Shown here: piece after piece, positions 20,940 through 33,300 of the stretch
Layout of the letters: each line of letters begins with the position of its first letter
Numbering within the stretch: the first letter of the stretch is position 1
NCBI GenBank assembly: GCA_023362775.1
Contig: JALMGJ010000013.1
Coordinates: 27,444,274 to 27,508,273 of the forward strand
Direction of reading: 5' to 3'
Origin: Charina bottae
Taxonomy: Eukaryota > Chordata > Lepidosauria > Squamata > Charinaidae
DNA: 64,000 nt
The notes under the pieces: generated by a model
The model's input: the letters and a program-made list of their open reading frames with translations, nothing else
What the model was told of the DNA's origin: nothing
Databases searched by the model: none
Made by a program: the position numbers and the translations under genes

Positions 20940-21850
20940 TGCATGCTCCGCAGTCACAACCGTGCGGGAAAGGCACGCTCCCTGGGCACCTCCCCTGGTG
21001 GCTGCTGCCCCTAATTAACGCCGCAGCTTTGCACGCCGATTTGCGAAGGGTCTGCGACCTCGAAAAAGGCCGGCCTGGGCTGGCGCACCGACCGCGCCGC
21101 GCATCTGTTCGGGCCGCCCGAGCCCCCTCCGGAAGGGGAGTCCCCGGGAGGTCCTTCTCGGCAGCCGCCCCCGCCCCAGCCCCAGCCCCGCCCCGCCCCG
21201 CCCCGCCCGTCGAGCCTCCATCAGCGCTCCGTGCGGAGCCGGCGGGAGCCCTTCCAAGCCGAGCGCCGGGAGCAGCCCCCGCCGAGCCGAGCCCCGCCCC
21301 TCTGCGAGAGCCCTTCTTAAGGGGGGGCCGGTTGGAGCCCCCGCCCGCGTCACCCTCCGGGTCGCCCGGCCGGAGAAGGCTGCAAAGCGCTGCAGCCGGC
21401 GGGGCACCTCGCGCAGCAGCAGGAGGATCCGGTCTCCTGATTGGCTGGTGGGGGAGCCGAGCGGATCCCTCCTGGGGTCGCTCCCCGGGGAAGGAGGGGC
21501 GGCGGAGGTCAGGCTGGGCGTTGAAGACCCCTCCCCAGACACGCCAAGGCCGGCCGGGCCCGCCCAGCCCCCTCCCGCCACCTGTTGCAGCCCGGCGCCC
21601 TCGGCACGCGCTGCTCCCTGGCCTGCGGGGTCGGTGGCAGCTCTGGCTCCCCCTGGGCGCCCCCCTGCTGCCCCCCAGGCCCCCCGCTTCTGCCCCTGAG
21701 CCAAAGTTCCCTCCTGCCCCCCCCCCGCTGGCTTTGGGGTCCCCCAAGGGCCCATCCGCCGCCACGCGGTGCCGCCTGCCTAATTCGGGGCAGAGAGGGA
21801 GGAGGGAGGATCCTCGAATTGGGGGTGGGGGCTGCTTTGTGGGAGGAGCC
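20940..21850. promoter_or_regulatory. CpG island with GC boxes between RNase T2 and ADAD
   Basis: Very high G+C with frequent CpG and a run of CCCGCC motifs (about 21180-21208) that are Sp1-type GC boxes. It lies about 1.2-2 kb upstream of the first ADAD exon found and may be its promoter with a non-coding or alternative first exon. Long open frames on both strands (about 300-370 codons) follow from the lack of AT-rich stop codons and show no recognisable domain. Confidence 0.6.
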
Positions 21851-22493
21851 ACCCCGGAGTCCTAGGCCGAGGGGGGACTTTGGGGCTGGTGGGGAGCCAT
21901 GTGGGAGGTCTGCCCCCTCCCCCAGAGGTGGAAATGGATGTCTGGTTTTAGGGGGAGGCAGAGTTTGCAGGCCCCAGCCGAGGTCTCTGGGGCCTGGCAG
22001 GCAGAAGTGGAAGTATTTTCAGGAGGGCACGACCCATTTAAGGCTGCCCTCTTTCGCGGGCCGAAAATGGGGCCCAATCCCAATGAGCCATTTTGCGGGG
22101 GGGGGGGGGGGGATGCAATTTTTTTTTTAATCTAGGGCAGGCAGCATCTTGGAAGAGGCAATCCATCTGCCTTCTTATGAACGAGCTGATTATTGCTTTA
22201 TAATCACACTGCCAAAGCATGGGCAGTATTTTGATCCTTAGCCTGCCGAAAAGCCACTTTGAGGGCTAAACTGGTCCTCTGAAAAGGGTGGATTTGGCGC
22301 TGATGAAGGAGAAAGACCAGCTGGACCCCGCTCCCTCCCTCCCTCCTCGCTCAGTGGCTGTGTGGAACTCCCCACGGTCTCTAAAACGGGAATACAATTT
22401 TGAGAGGACCAGCAACTTTGCATGGGAGTTCTGTTGCATTTGGAGGGATAGATTTGGAACAGGATCGCAACGTAAAACAGGATTGGCCTAGGG

Positions 22494-22749
22494 CAGTGCT
22501 TTCCAATCTGCCGCCGTTGGTGACACACCAACGGCGGGGGCGGGGGCGTGCATGGCAGCGCGGGGGGGCGTGTGGCGGCAGGGGTGTGTATGGCGGCAGC
22601 CTCCGCTAAAATGCGGAAGCGCTGATGGCGCGCCGCTGCTGCTGCCGCCTGTGCACACTCCCGCCACCGCTTCTGGGTTGTGTGGCGACACACCAGACTG
22701 TGTGTCGCGACACACTAAAGTGTCGCGACACACAGTTTGGAAAGCTGTG
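22494..22749. mobile_element. GC-rich hAT-like MITE, copy 4
   Basis: Flanked by gcctaggg on both sides. The interior is G-rich with ggggcgtg and tgtggcggc repeats. Confidence 0.88.
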
Positions 22750-23040
22750 GCCTAGGGAAATTGCGAGGGCCCTTCCAGATCTACAGGGAGACCGATAGGT
22801 AATAAATCTTGAGCAAGCATCAGGAAGCCTTACCAGAATAGGCCTTTAAGGAAGACTTGTGTAAAAGCGTGGTGAAAACACGACTGCTGCAGCCAAAGAC
22901 ACATTCCTCTTTGCTTGGTTTTTAAGGAGGTGACAATCCGGCCTTGCAAGGCTTTTCTGCTATTTATTCTGTAGTGAGACAACGGTGTATAATTGGTGTT
23001 TGTCTTCCACCTTTCCAGAAAAAAATTAGACAGAAAAGCA

Positions 23041-26000
23041 ATGGAAGGGGCAAACCGCCCGGAAGTGAGACTTGAACCATCCTTGTTGACAGAGCAGAGC
23101 CCCTTGCCTTGGAAGGAGGAGCAGCTTCAACCTTGCGCTTCGGAAGAGTTGAATTCTCCTGGGGATGCAGAAGGAAAAGGTGGGCGCAGCTGTGTGAAAA
23201 CTTCTGTGGATGCAGCCTAAAGTTTTAATTTGCCATTTCTGCAACCACGAGGGCCTGCGGACTCATACCTCGGTTCGGGACCAGTTCCCCTTCAGGAGGG
23301 CCAAGGGGGAACGGCTGGGACGTGCCTGTGGGTCCAGGTTCACGTTTTGCAACAATTCTCTGTTGTACCTCTTCCAACCCCCAATTTTCTAGCTGCAGCT
23401 TCCATCCCGCTCTCGGCCTCTTTTAAGAAGCTGCTCCTGGATGGATGGGACCAGCCAACCCATGATGCTGATGAGAAGCCGGTGGAGAAGCCGGGAGAGA
23501 AAAGTAAGTAAAAAAAAAGTAAAAGGGGCGCGGTAGCTCAGCGGGTTAAACCGCTGAGCTGTTAGTCTGCCGACCATAAGGTACCATAAGGTCGGCAGTT
23601 CAAATCCGCGTGGCGAGGTGAGCTCTCGTCACTAGCCCTAGCTTCTGCCCACCCAGCAATTCGAAAGCTAAATAGCAAGTAGATAAATGGGTACCACTCA
23701 CGTGGGGCAATATGCTGGCATCCTGTCGGGGAGTCGCCCTCGGAACCGAAGACGAAGATCTGGAGAAGCCCGTGGATGGCGGCTGAGGACGGCGGCAGAG
23801 GACGACGGATCCCAATTAACAACTTCCGGGATGTCAGCAGCCGGCTCCGAAAGCGAGGCATTCTGAGGCTTGTAGTTCCGATGCCTGGAAAGAAGAGCCG
23901 GTTCCCTCACCCCCTCCCTAATCGCGCGGGCACTGTAAAATATATGGATGTATAATTGATATGCAAATGATGTTGTAAGCCGCCTAGAGTCCTCCATTAG
24001 GGAGGGGATAGGCGGGGTATAAATAAGATAAATAAAAAAATAAAATAAAAAAAAAGTCTTGCGGGAATTGGAAAATGGGGGTGTGTGTGGTTTCTTTTGT
24101 TTTGGGGGCTAGACTTTTGCACCCTCACCAGAACAATAGAAATCCCCCCCCAGGTTTTACATTTTATTTACCTTTTATATTTCACAGAGTTTTACATTTC
24201 AGTTCTGTTTTGGTTTTCTGCATACTAGAGGAGGTGGTCCCCCCCACCCCTCCCTTTTTGGATGTTTTTATGTTACAGGTAGTCCTCACTTAACCACCAC
24301 AATTCGGACCAGAATTTCGGTTGCTAAGGGAAGCAGCCATTAAGTGAATCTTACCTGATTTTACGATCTTTTTTGCGGCGGTTGGTAAGCGAATCAACGC
24401 AGGCATTAAGTGAACCACATGGTCATTAAGCGAATCATGCAGTTCCCCGTTGATTTTGCTTGCCAGAAGCTGGCTTGGAAAGTCAAAAATGGCAATCACG
24501 TGACCACGGGACGCTGCAATGGTCATAAATGCAAACTGGTTGCCAAGCGCCCAAATCATGTTCACATGACCACAGGGAAGGTGCGACAGTTGTAAGTGTG
24601 AAGACCAGATGTAAGTCGTTTTTTTCAGCATCATCGTAAGTCCGAACCATCACTAAATGAATGGTTGTTAAGTGAGGACTACCTGTATGCTGAGATTATT
24701 ATTATTATTATTTATTTATTTTTATCCCGCCTTTATTATTTTTATAAATAACTCAAGGTGGTGAACATACCAAATACTCCTTCCTCCTTCTATTTTCCCC
24801 ACAACAACAACCCTGTGAGGTGAGTTGGGCTGAGAGAGAGGGACTGGCCCAAGGTCACCCAGCCGGCTTTCATGCCTAAGGCGGGACTAGAACTCTCGGG
24901 CTCCTGGTTTGCCATTGGCTCCTTCCTAGGGCTGAGAGAGAGTGACTGGCCCAAGGTTACCCAGCCGGCTTTCGTGCCTAAGGCGGGACTAGAACTCTCG
25001 GGCTCCAGGTTTGCCATTGGCTCCTTCCTAGGGCTGAGAGAGAGTGACTGGCCCAAGGTCACCCAGCCGGCTTTCATGCCTAAGGCAGGACTAGAACTCT
25101 CAGGCTCCTGGTTCGCCATTGGCTCCTTCCTAAGGCTGAGAGAGAGTTACTGGCCCAAGGTCACCCAGCCGGCTTTCGTGCCTAAAGCGGGAGTAGAACT
25201 CTCAGGCTCCTGGTTTCTAGCCCAGCACCTTAACCACTAGACCAAACTGTTAGCTGCTTAGAGCAGCCTTTCTCAGCCTTTGACCCTGGAGGAACCCTTG
25301 AAACACTTCTCAGGCCTTGGGGATCCCCTGCTCATTCAGGCTCAATATAGGCCAGAAGTTACAAAATTATTACATTCCTTTCATGGGCAGGCCTGTATAT
25401 ATGCATGAACCGTGTTCTTAAACTGAAAATAAAGAATGAAACTCGCCTCTTTCATGTGAACTTGCCCAAATTTGAAATAATTTTTTTAAATAAATGGTGA
25501 TCTCCAGGGAAACCCCTAGTGACCTCTCACGGAATACGAGGGCTCCATGGAACCCCGGTTGAGAAACCCTGTCTTAGAGCTTTGGGGATTGGGCAGCATA
25601 CAAATGAAGAGAATAAAATAAAGAATGCTGGCCCTGGGTGGCATTCTGATGGCTTCAGATGGGCACCCCTCCAGGACTGGTCTTGACTGCCCTGTGTCTC
25701 TCTTGCCTGGATTGACATCCTGCATGTCCATCTTTGTGGATTCCTTGGTCCCAACGGACAGCACTCTGCACATGTCTAGAAGAATTCAGGTCAAGCTTTG
25801 GCCCAGAAGGAAGATTCCAAAGTTGTCAGAAGTCAAGAGGACAGCAGCGTTTCCTCTCCAAAACTGAGCTGTGAGAATAGCATACTTCTACGGGGGTGTG
25901 GAAATGGCTTATTATTTTGCAAAAAAAAAAAAGAGAGAGAGAGAGCCAGTTTGGTCTAGTGGTTAAGGCAACGTGCTAGAAACCAGGAGACTGAGAGTTC

Positions 26001-29000
26001 TAGTCCCACCTTAGGCATGAAAGCCGGCTGGGTGACCTTGGGCCAGTCACTCTCTCTCAGCCCAACTCACCTCACAGGGTTGCTATTGTTGGGAAAAGAG
26101 GAGGAAGGAGTACTAGGCATGTTCACCGCCTTGAGTTATTTATAAAAATAAGAAATGCGGGATAGAAAATAAATAAACGGATTTAAAACAGGACGGCACT
26201 TGCTTTTGTATCGCTGTGATGGTATTTCTTTTGTGTCTCGTAGGCTTGCTGCCGTTCCAGACTCCATTGGTAAAATCTCTGCAGTTTGGTGAGAATGAAG
26301 ATTTGGGAACATGTTTTTTTCTTCACATCAACTTCTGTACCCTTGTTGTATACTCCTAAGTTTCATGAAATCAGGAGGAGCCTGGTAGCACCTTTTCCGG
26401 CTAACAAATTTTATTAAAAGGCGAAAGCTTCTGCCTTTTAATAAACTTTGTTAGTCGGAAAAAGTGCTACCAGGCTCCTGAGTTTTTGCCCTTGTAGACT
26501 AACACAGCTCTCCTCGTACAATGTCCTAAATTCCATGTGTCTTTAATTGCAAGCTACCTCTTGAGTTTTCCTACTTCCTCAACCTTCTGACCCTTGAGGA
26601 ACCCTTGAAATACTTTTCAGGCCTCAGGGAACCCCTGCTCATTCAGGCTCAATATAGGCCAGAAGTTACAAAATTATTATATTCCTTTCATGGGTAGGCC
26701 TGTATATATGCATGAACCGTGTTCTTAAACTGAAAATAAAGAATGAAACTCGCCTCTTTCATGTGAACTTGCCTGGATTTGAAATAATTTTTTAAATAAA
26801 TGGTGATCTCCCAGGGAACCCCTAGGGACCTCTCGCGGAACCCGAGGGTGCCACGGAACCCTGGTGGAGAAACCCTGTCTTAGAAGGCTGTTGTGGGTCT
26901 TCCGGGCTGTGTGTCCGTGTTCTGGAAGTTGTGGTTCCTAACGTTTCGCCAGCATCTGTGGCCAGCATCTTCAGATTTTGAAGACAGATTTTCAGACAGA
27001 GATTTTGCTTCTATCTGTGCTCCTGCCCTCTGAAGATGCTGGCCACAGCTGCTGGCGAAACATTAGGAACCACAACTTCCAGAACACGGCCACACAGCCC
27101 GGAAGATCCACAACAGCCATCGAACTCCGGCCGTGAAAGCCTTCGACAATACCTGTCTTAGAAGCTTTGCAAAATCTTTTGCAAGTTTCTGGAGCGCTGC
27201 TCCTCCTCTCAAAGCCTGCTTGATCTTCACTCTGTGCCTGGTCTTGGGGTTTGGGGCAAGAGATCCTCCTGCGCTGCAGAATGAGCAGATCTCCAGACTT
27301 ATCCCAGGTGGAGCCATCTTCTCATCTTCCTTCCCCCAGAGAAGCAGTTCCTGCATCAAGAGCGATGCGCTGCGATCACCAGCGACATGTGTGAGATGCT
27401 TCTCGGAGAAGACCTGGCCTATCGGGGCTGCCTGAGCAGCGTGGCTGCGTTCATCCTGGAGCGAGGTGATACCCTTTCTGTTTTCGGAAGAATTGCTCAT
27501 CTGGTGTCTTCATGTCCAGCTTGTCCAAAGGCTTAGCACAGCTGTCTTGAAAGGGGGTTAGACCAAGGCAGGGGGGCTCCATTAATCGTGGGCCCTCCAG
27601 GTTCTGAGGCCACCTGCCATTGAGAAGCAAGAGGGGGAAGATGTAGCCATGGGGCACTGCTGGCGAGCATGTGAAATAGAGGCGTGTGGTAGCCCCGGTA
27701 GGCAAATGTTGCCAGCTAGTGCAGTTATGGGTTGGTGTAATGGTATATGGGAAAGACCTTGGGAGATGGAGCGAGGAGATGCTGCCTAGCGAACAGTCAG
27801 ATAAGAGAGAACATAGCCCTCAGCTGGATAGTGGGTGGAGCAAGAGGCTCAGTAGGGACCCTCCCTAGTTTCTCGGGCTGGAAAGGAGACGGGGGGGGGG
27901 GGAGATTTGTACTTTCAGACTTGCAAGATTCTGTTAATGTAGCCTTACTATAAAGTAGAATTAGCTCATCTCGTCGTGTCTGGTCTACCTGGGAAGGCTG
28001 AAATCAATCGTGCAAGTCTGAAAGTCCAATTCTCCCCCACCCTGCTGCCTCAACAGCCCAAGAAACTAGGGAGGGTCCCTTCTGAGCCTCTTGCCCCGCC
28101 CATTATCCAACTGCAGGCTATGCCGTCTCTTACCTGACCGTTCCCTAGGCAGCGTCTCTTTGCCCCGTCTCCCAAGGTCTTTCCAGTCGGATATCAAAAT
28201 AGGTGAACGCTAGAAAAGATACCAGGACTCTTACATTTAATTAAGATTTATTAAAAAGGTCCCTATGCTCACAGCATCGGAGATTCACCCCCAGTGCACT
28301 GTGGTAAGGCGGGGGGTTCATGGACATGACTCACAAAGGGGTTGCTTTCGTTGGGCAAGGTTTTGTAGCCCTTCGACCTCTCTCCCCCATCCCCAGAGTT
28401 GCTCACTTCAGGCATTAGCAAGGGAAAGTTATGTATTAATGAGGATTAATTCCTCATTATGCAGGTGTTGGGGGCCTGCTAAGACAAAAGAGGGAAACAA
28501 TGATCTGATTGGGGTTTAGAGCTGGAAGTTTGTTATCTCAAGCTCACAAGAGGAAGAGCTAGCTTGTTTAAGCAGCCTCTCTTCCGGGTGTTAATTAAAA
28601 AATGCAGGTCAGTCAGGGGGCAGCAACAGTTGCTGGGATGGGCGAACCCTCAGGTGGGTCAGCATCACTGTGGCCCTCCTTAAGCACAAGGAATTGCATT
28701 TGGATTTCTCCCCCGTCGTCAGCCCCAACTTAGGGCAGCTTCTGCATCGCAGGGATTCCTGTGGATAGGTCCTCTCTGCTCTGAGCCAGCCTGCAAAGCC
28801 CACATTTTCTTCTCTGTCCTCTCAAGAGGTTGCCAACAGCCAGAGCCCCTACAAAGAGACGTACGAGCTGGTCGCTCTGGGAACTGGAGACGTTTGCTAC
28901 GAGGGGTGGATGGAGTTTGATGGCCGGAAACTCCACGACTTGCATGGATTGGTGGTGGCCCGCAGAGCTCTGATGAGGTAATAAGGCCCCCACCACCAGA

Positions 29001-30229
29001 GGCACAGCTGGATTTGAGGAAGGAAGAGCTGGGCCCAGGCTGAGATGCCCCCTGCTAAAAGGAGAGGTGCCTGGGGTCACCAGAAGAGATGGGGGGTCTC
29101 TGATGAGGATTGGCTCATGGCCAGAGAGAGGAAAGGAAGCGGGTTCCCTTATTCTGACTCTTTGGGGCTCTGAACTTAGGCAGAGATTAACCACGTTCAC
29201 TGAGACTCACATTCCCTGATTCGTTGCAAAACAAGGGAATCTCACGAAGGTCAGGCCCTGACATCTGGATTGCTGCCGTTTCCATTCCGCTTTGTTCCAT
29301 GATGCGGTTGGGTTTCTTTGATTCCTGTTTGACGGGACTCGGCTTTCAGAACCTCCTGTTGAGTTACAGCACCCCAAATCGATGCCCCCATTTCCCCCCC
29401 TTTGATTCCGGCTGAGATGGCCACCCCCTCTGCTTCTGCTGGACCTCCACATCTGCTCCATCCTCAGGTACCTATACAAACAGCTCCTGATGTGCTGTAG
29501 CCAGGACCCTGCGGCTTTCGAGAAGTGCATCTTTTGCTGGGCAGACGATGGGGAACACCTGAGATTGAAGCCGAAGTACTACCTGCACCTCTACCTGAGC
29601 CAAACGCCCAGCGGAGCAGTGGAAAACCTCCAGTGAGTGTTGTGTGAACACTGGAGCAGGATCTAGAGCAGGGTTGGAAGAAGGGGATCGGATCGGATCG
29701 GCGTGGGTGTCTGTGCCAGGAACAACGTCGCTCCTCTTCCAGTGTTTAGAAGACAGGTTGGAAACCGAACCTGAGACTTTGGTTCTCGCTGAAACTGGAG
29801 GTGGATGTAGGCCAGTGCTTCTCAACCTTGGCCCCTTTAAGATGAGTGGACTTCAACTCCCAGAATTCCTGCTGGCCGGGGGATTCTGGGAGTCGAAGTC
29901 CACACATCTTTAAGTGGCCAAGGTTGAGAAGCACTGATGTAGGCCAAAGCAGTTTGAGGCACGCCTTGCAATTCGCAGTGTGCTCAGAGTTGCTCTGCTT
30001 TCTTAAATGATTGGAAGACGTCCCCCTGAAGCCACGTGGGCATCTTCAAGCGTGGGCTGTTCTTTCCTGCTCACTTCCAACATCTGGCAAAGTGATATGT
30101 CAGCAGCCTTATGCATGTGAAAGGAATTTCGTCATGCCTTTGTGCAGACCAAAAAACCCCAAAAACCCGAGTAGAAGAAGCATTTTTTCAAGCTTCTTCC
30201 AACGATAGATAGATAGATGATAGATAGAT

Positions 30230-30276
<47 letters not shown>

Positions 30277-30310
30277 GATAGATAGATAGATAGATAGATG
30301 ATAGATAGAT

Positions 30311-30380
<70 letters not shown>

Positions 30381-33300
30381 GAATTTGAATTCCTGGTGTT
30401 CTGCCTTGCTTCCAGCTTGGTGCTTGGGGGGTGGGGTGCTGTATGGATTCCCTGCCTTCCTCCATTCCAGCACCATTTAGATCTCAGGCCTGCCTCGCTT
30501 CATGGAGGCAATTGCATCCTGTGACTCATGGCTCTGCCTGGGATCCTTCACGAGAGATCCCAACTCCAAAATACGTCCCTGGAATGGACGGTTTTGTGGT
30601 TGGGACCATTCCAGCGACCTGAGAGGAGACCCTTTCGGGGTCAGGACGTTTCTGTTGCAAAACACTTGCACGTGTCCACCCAGCTCCTCTCCCCGCATCC
30701 TCTTCTCCGCCGAGCTGACATTTCCCCCTGCGTGTGCTTGCTTTCAGGGCCACCTTATTGCAGCCGAGCCCTTCTGCGGACCTTCACGTCAGTGTGAAAG
30801 GGGTGCTGAAGCCCGTCTCGTATTGCTGCCCCAGCACGTTGTCCGCCCACGTCTACTGTGTCTCTGGCAGTGACAAGCTGACCCGCTGGGCTGTCCTGGG
30901 GGTCCAGGGCGCCCTCCTCAGCCATTTCCTCCATCCTGTGTACATCACCAGCATTGTCCTAGGTGATTACATTATAGCTGTGGAGCTCTCGTGAGGCGTC
31001 CATGCAAGATCAGGGCATCCTCCTGGGTCTCCAAATTAGGGTGCAATATTCTAGGATTATAGGGCAAAGGTGGGGGCGGATGGCAAAGAGCTTTCCTTTG
31101 ATTTTGGCACATGGATTCGACAACCCCCCTCAAGTACTGCCATATCATGGATCTGTGCAGGCAGATGGAACGTTGAGGAGATCCTGGATGGTGCGTGATT
31201 CTTCTGAAGCTGGTTCATTTGGGGTGGCTGTTTGCTTTAGGGGACCCCCAATGGCAGGACAGTGCAGGGACCCGTATTTCTGCTTAGTTTGCTGTTTTCT
31301 GGCCCGCTCAAGATGGGTTTGAAGTACAGTTAGCGACCCCATGCTCTTCCTGGGTAGGGAGGGGAGCCCTCGAGCCCCCCAAAAGTGGGTTTAACAGAAT
31401 CCTGAATGTGTCGGTGCTGGCCTCGAGAGTACTGTGCCTTGACATCACACAGGTGTCTGTAGGGAGGGGGTCAAAGAAGTCAAGATGTCAGGAAGGCAGC
31501 CTCAGTCATGCAATGCTGTCTGTAATGGCTGGGGAATTCTGGGAGTTGAAGTCCACACATCTTAAAGTGGTTAAGGTTGAGAAACAATGCTGTAATGGTA
31601 TGGGGGAATGACCTTGGGAGACGGAGCGGAGAGATGCTGCCTAGGGAACAGCCAGATAAGAGAGGGCATAGCCCGCAGCTGCATAACGGGCAGGGCAAGA
31701 GGCTCAGAAGGGACCCTCCCTAGTTTCTTGGGTTGTAAAGGAGACGGGGAGAGTTGTACTTTCAGCCTTGCAAGATTCTGTTTATGTAGCTTTACAATAA
31801 AGTAGAATTGTAAGACGAAGGTGTAAGACGAATTTATTTAAGTGGGGGGTTGTTGGCTGACGACAATGCATGATGTGAATGCGGAGAAACCCAAGACCCG
31901 GCGCATCTGATGGTGTGTCGATGACTGCCGGAGCCTTGTACTGTTGACGACCGACAGCAAGCTAATGACAAAGCTGTGGCGGTGGCTACATTTTGCCAGA
32001 GTAAAGTTTGATCTGGACACGGAAAATAAAATAAATAAAATAAAGTAGAATTAGCTGATCTGGTCGAGTTTCCTGTCTGGTCTACCAGGTAAGGCTGACA
32101 AAGCCTCACCCTTTTTTAACGTGTGCCGTGATACATGTAAGAAAGGGGTGGGGCTTTGATCTCACGGTTGTGGCTGCCGTATTGACATACCGCCCAGAGT
32201 TTTTTTGTAAACCGCCCAGAGTTCCCCCTTTGGGGGAAGAGCATGGGACGCGGTGGCTCAGCGGGTTAAACCGCAGAGCTGTAGACTGCCGATCGGAAGG
32301 TCGGCAGTTCGAACCCCCGCGCAACGAGGTGAGCTCTCGTTGCTAGTCCCAGCTCCTGTCAACCCAACAGTTTGAAAGCTTAGCAAGTAGATAAATGGGT
32401 ACCACCTTAAGTGGGTAGATTTGCTGGCGTCCTGTCGGGGGTCGGCCACCAAACGGAAAAAGATCTCATGAATGGCGGCGGCGGCGGAACCTGAAGCAGC
32501 AACATCCAGGACGTCAGCAGCCGGCTCCGACGCAAGGCATTGTGGGACATGTAGTCCAGTAGCCACGGAAGAGTCGGTTCCCTTATCCCTTCCCTTAAGC
32601 GTGCGGTTTAAAAATGTATACTGTATAATGAAATGTAATTTACTATGTATGTAAGCCGCCTAGAGTCCTCCGTTAGGGAGGGGATAGGCGGGGTATAAAT
32701 ACAATAATAAATAAAAAATAAATAATATAAATTAAATAAATAAATACCCCCCCTTGTCACCACCTGTGTTTCTCTCTCACTTTTGGAATTGCCTGCTTGC
32801 AGCTGACCCTTATCGAGACCGTGCCGTTCACCGGGTCATCAACGAGCGCCTTCAGCTGGGGCCGGAGGACAGCCTGCCGAAACCTTATTGCCGCAAGAAG
32901 ATCTACCTCTTTGAAGGTCCCCGCGTGGCCTCTGTCGACACCCCGCCAAAATGCTGCTCGGTGAGCCTGAACTGGTGCGGAGGAGACGAGATGCTGGAGC
33001 TGGTGAACGGAGCTGTTGGGAAGGCGGAAAGGGAGTGAGTGCAGGGCATTTTGGATTGGGGGATGCGGTGTGGGCGGGGGGCCGGGGGATACCAAGACTA
33101 ATCTTTGCTGGCTGCATGGTTCACACGTTGTGAGATGTAGGAGATTGGCTTGGCTCTGGCTCATGTAGGAATCCACTCTTTTCGATGGTGTACGATGGGT
33201 GTTGCTCCAATACGATCCATTGTACCCTTCAACAAACTGTGGTTAATACAAGCTCAAGCCATTCTGCTGTCAGTATTGTTTTGATACTCCACTATTAAAA

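Noticed and set aside
20752..21865. Two long overlapping open frames (366 and 308 codons) as real proteins
   Set aside because: They lie on opposite strands of a CpG island where stop codons are rare; composition is Pro/Gly/Arg/Ala-rich and no domain is visible.
23526..23620. Genuine tRNA gene
   Set aside because: A- and B-box-like sequence belongs to the head of a SINE; the arms do not fold into a full cloverleaf and the second copy at 32247 has the same body and tail.
24790..25240. Repetitive open frames on both strands as a repeat protein
   Set aside because: The 34-residue repeats come from the 102-bp SINE amplification, not from a gene.
25625..25867. Extra ADAD exon carrying a dsRNA-binding domain
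   Set aside because: The frame ending [10 protein letters not shown] has no dsRBD signature (no GPxH or KKxAK pattern) and no splice pair in suitable phase was found.
25946..26020. tRNA gene at ccagtttggtctagtggtta
   Set aside because: Same reason: part of a five-copy SINE family with a conserved non-tRNA body.
30109..30476. Open frames rich in YLSI repeats
   Set aside because: They are translations of the GATA microsatellite.
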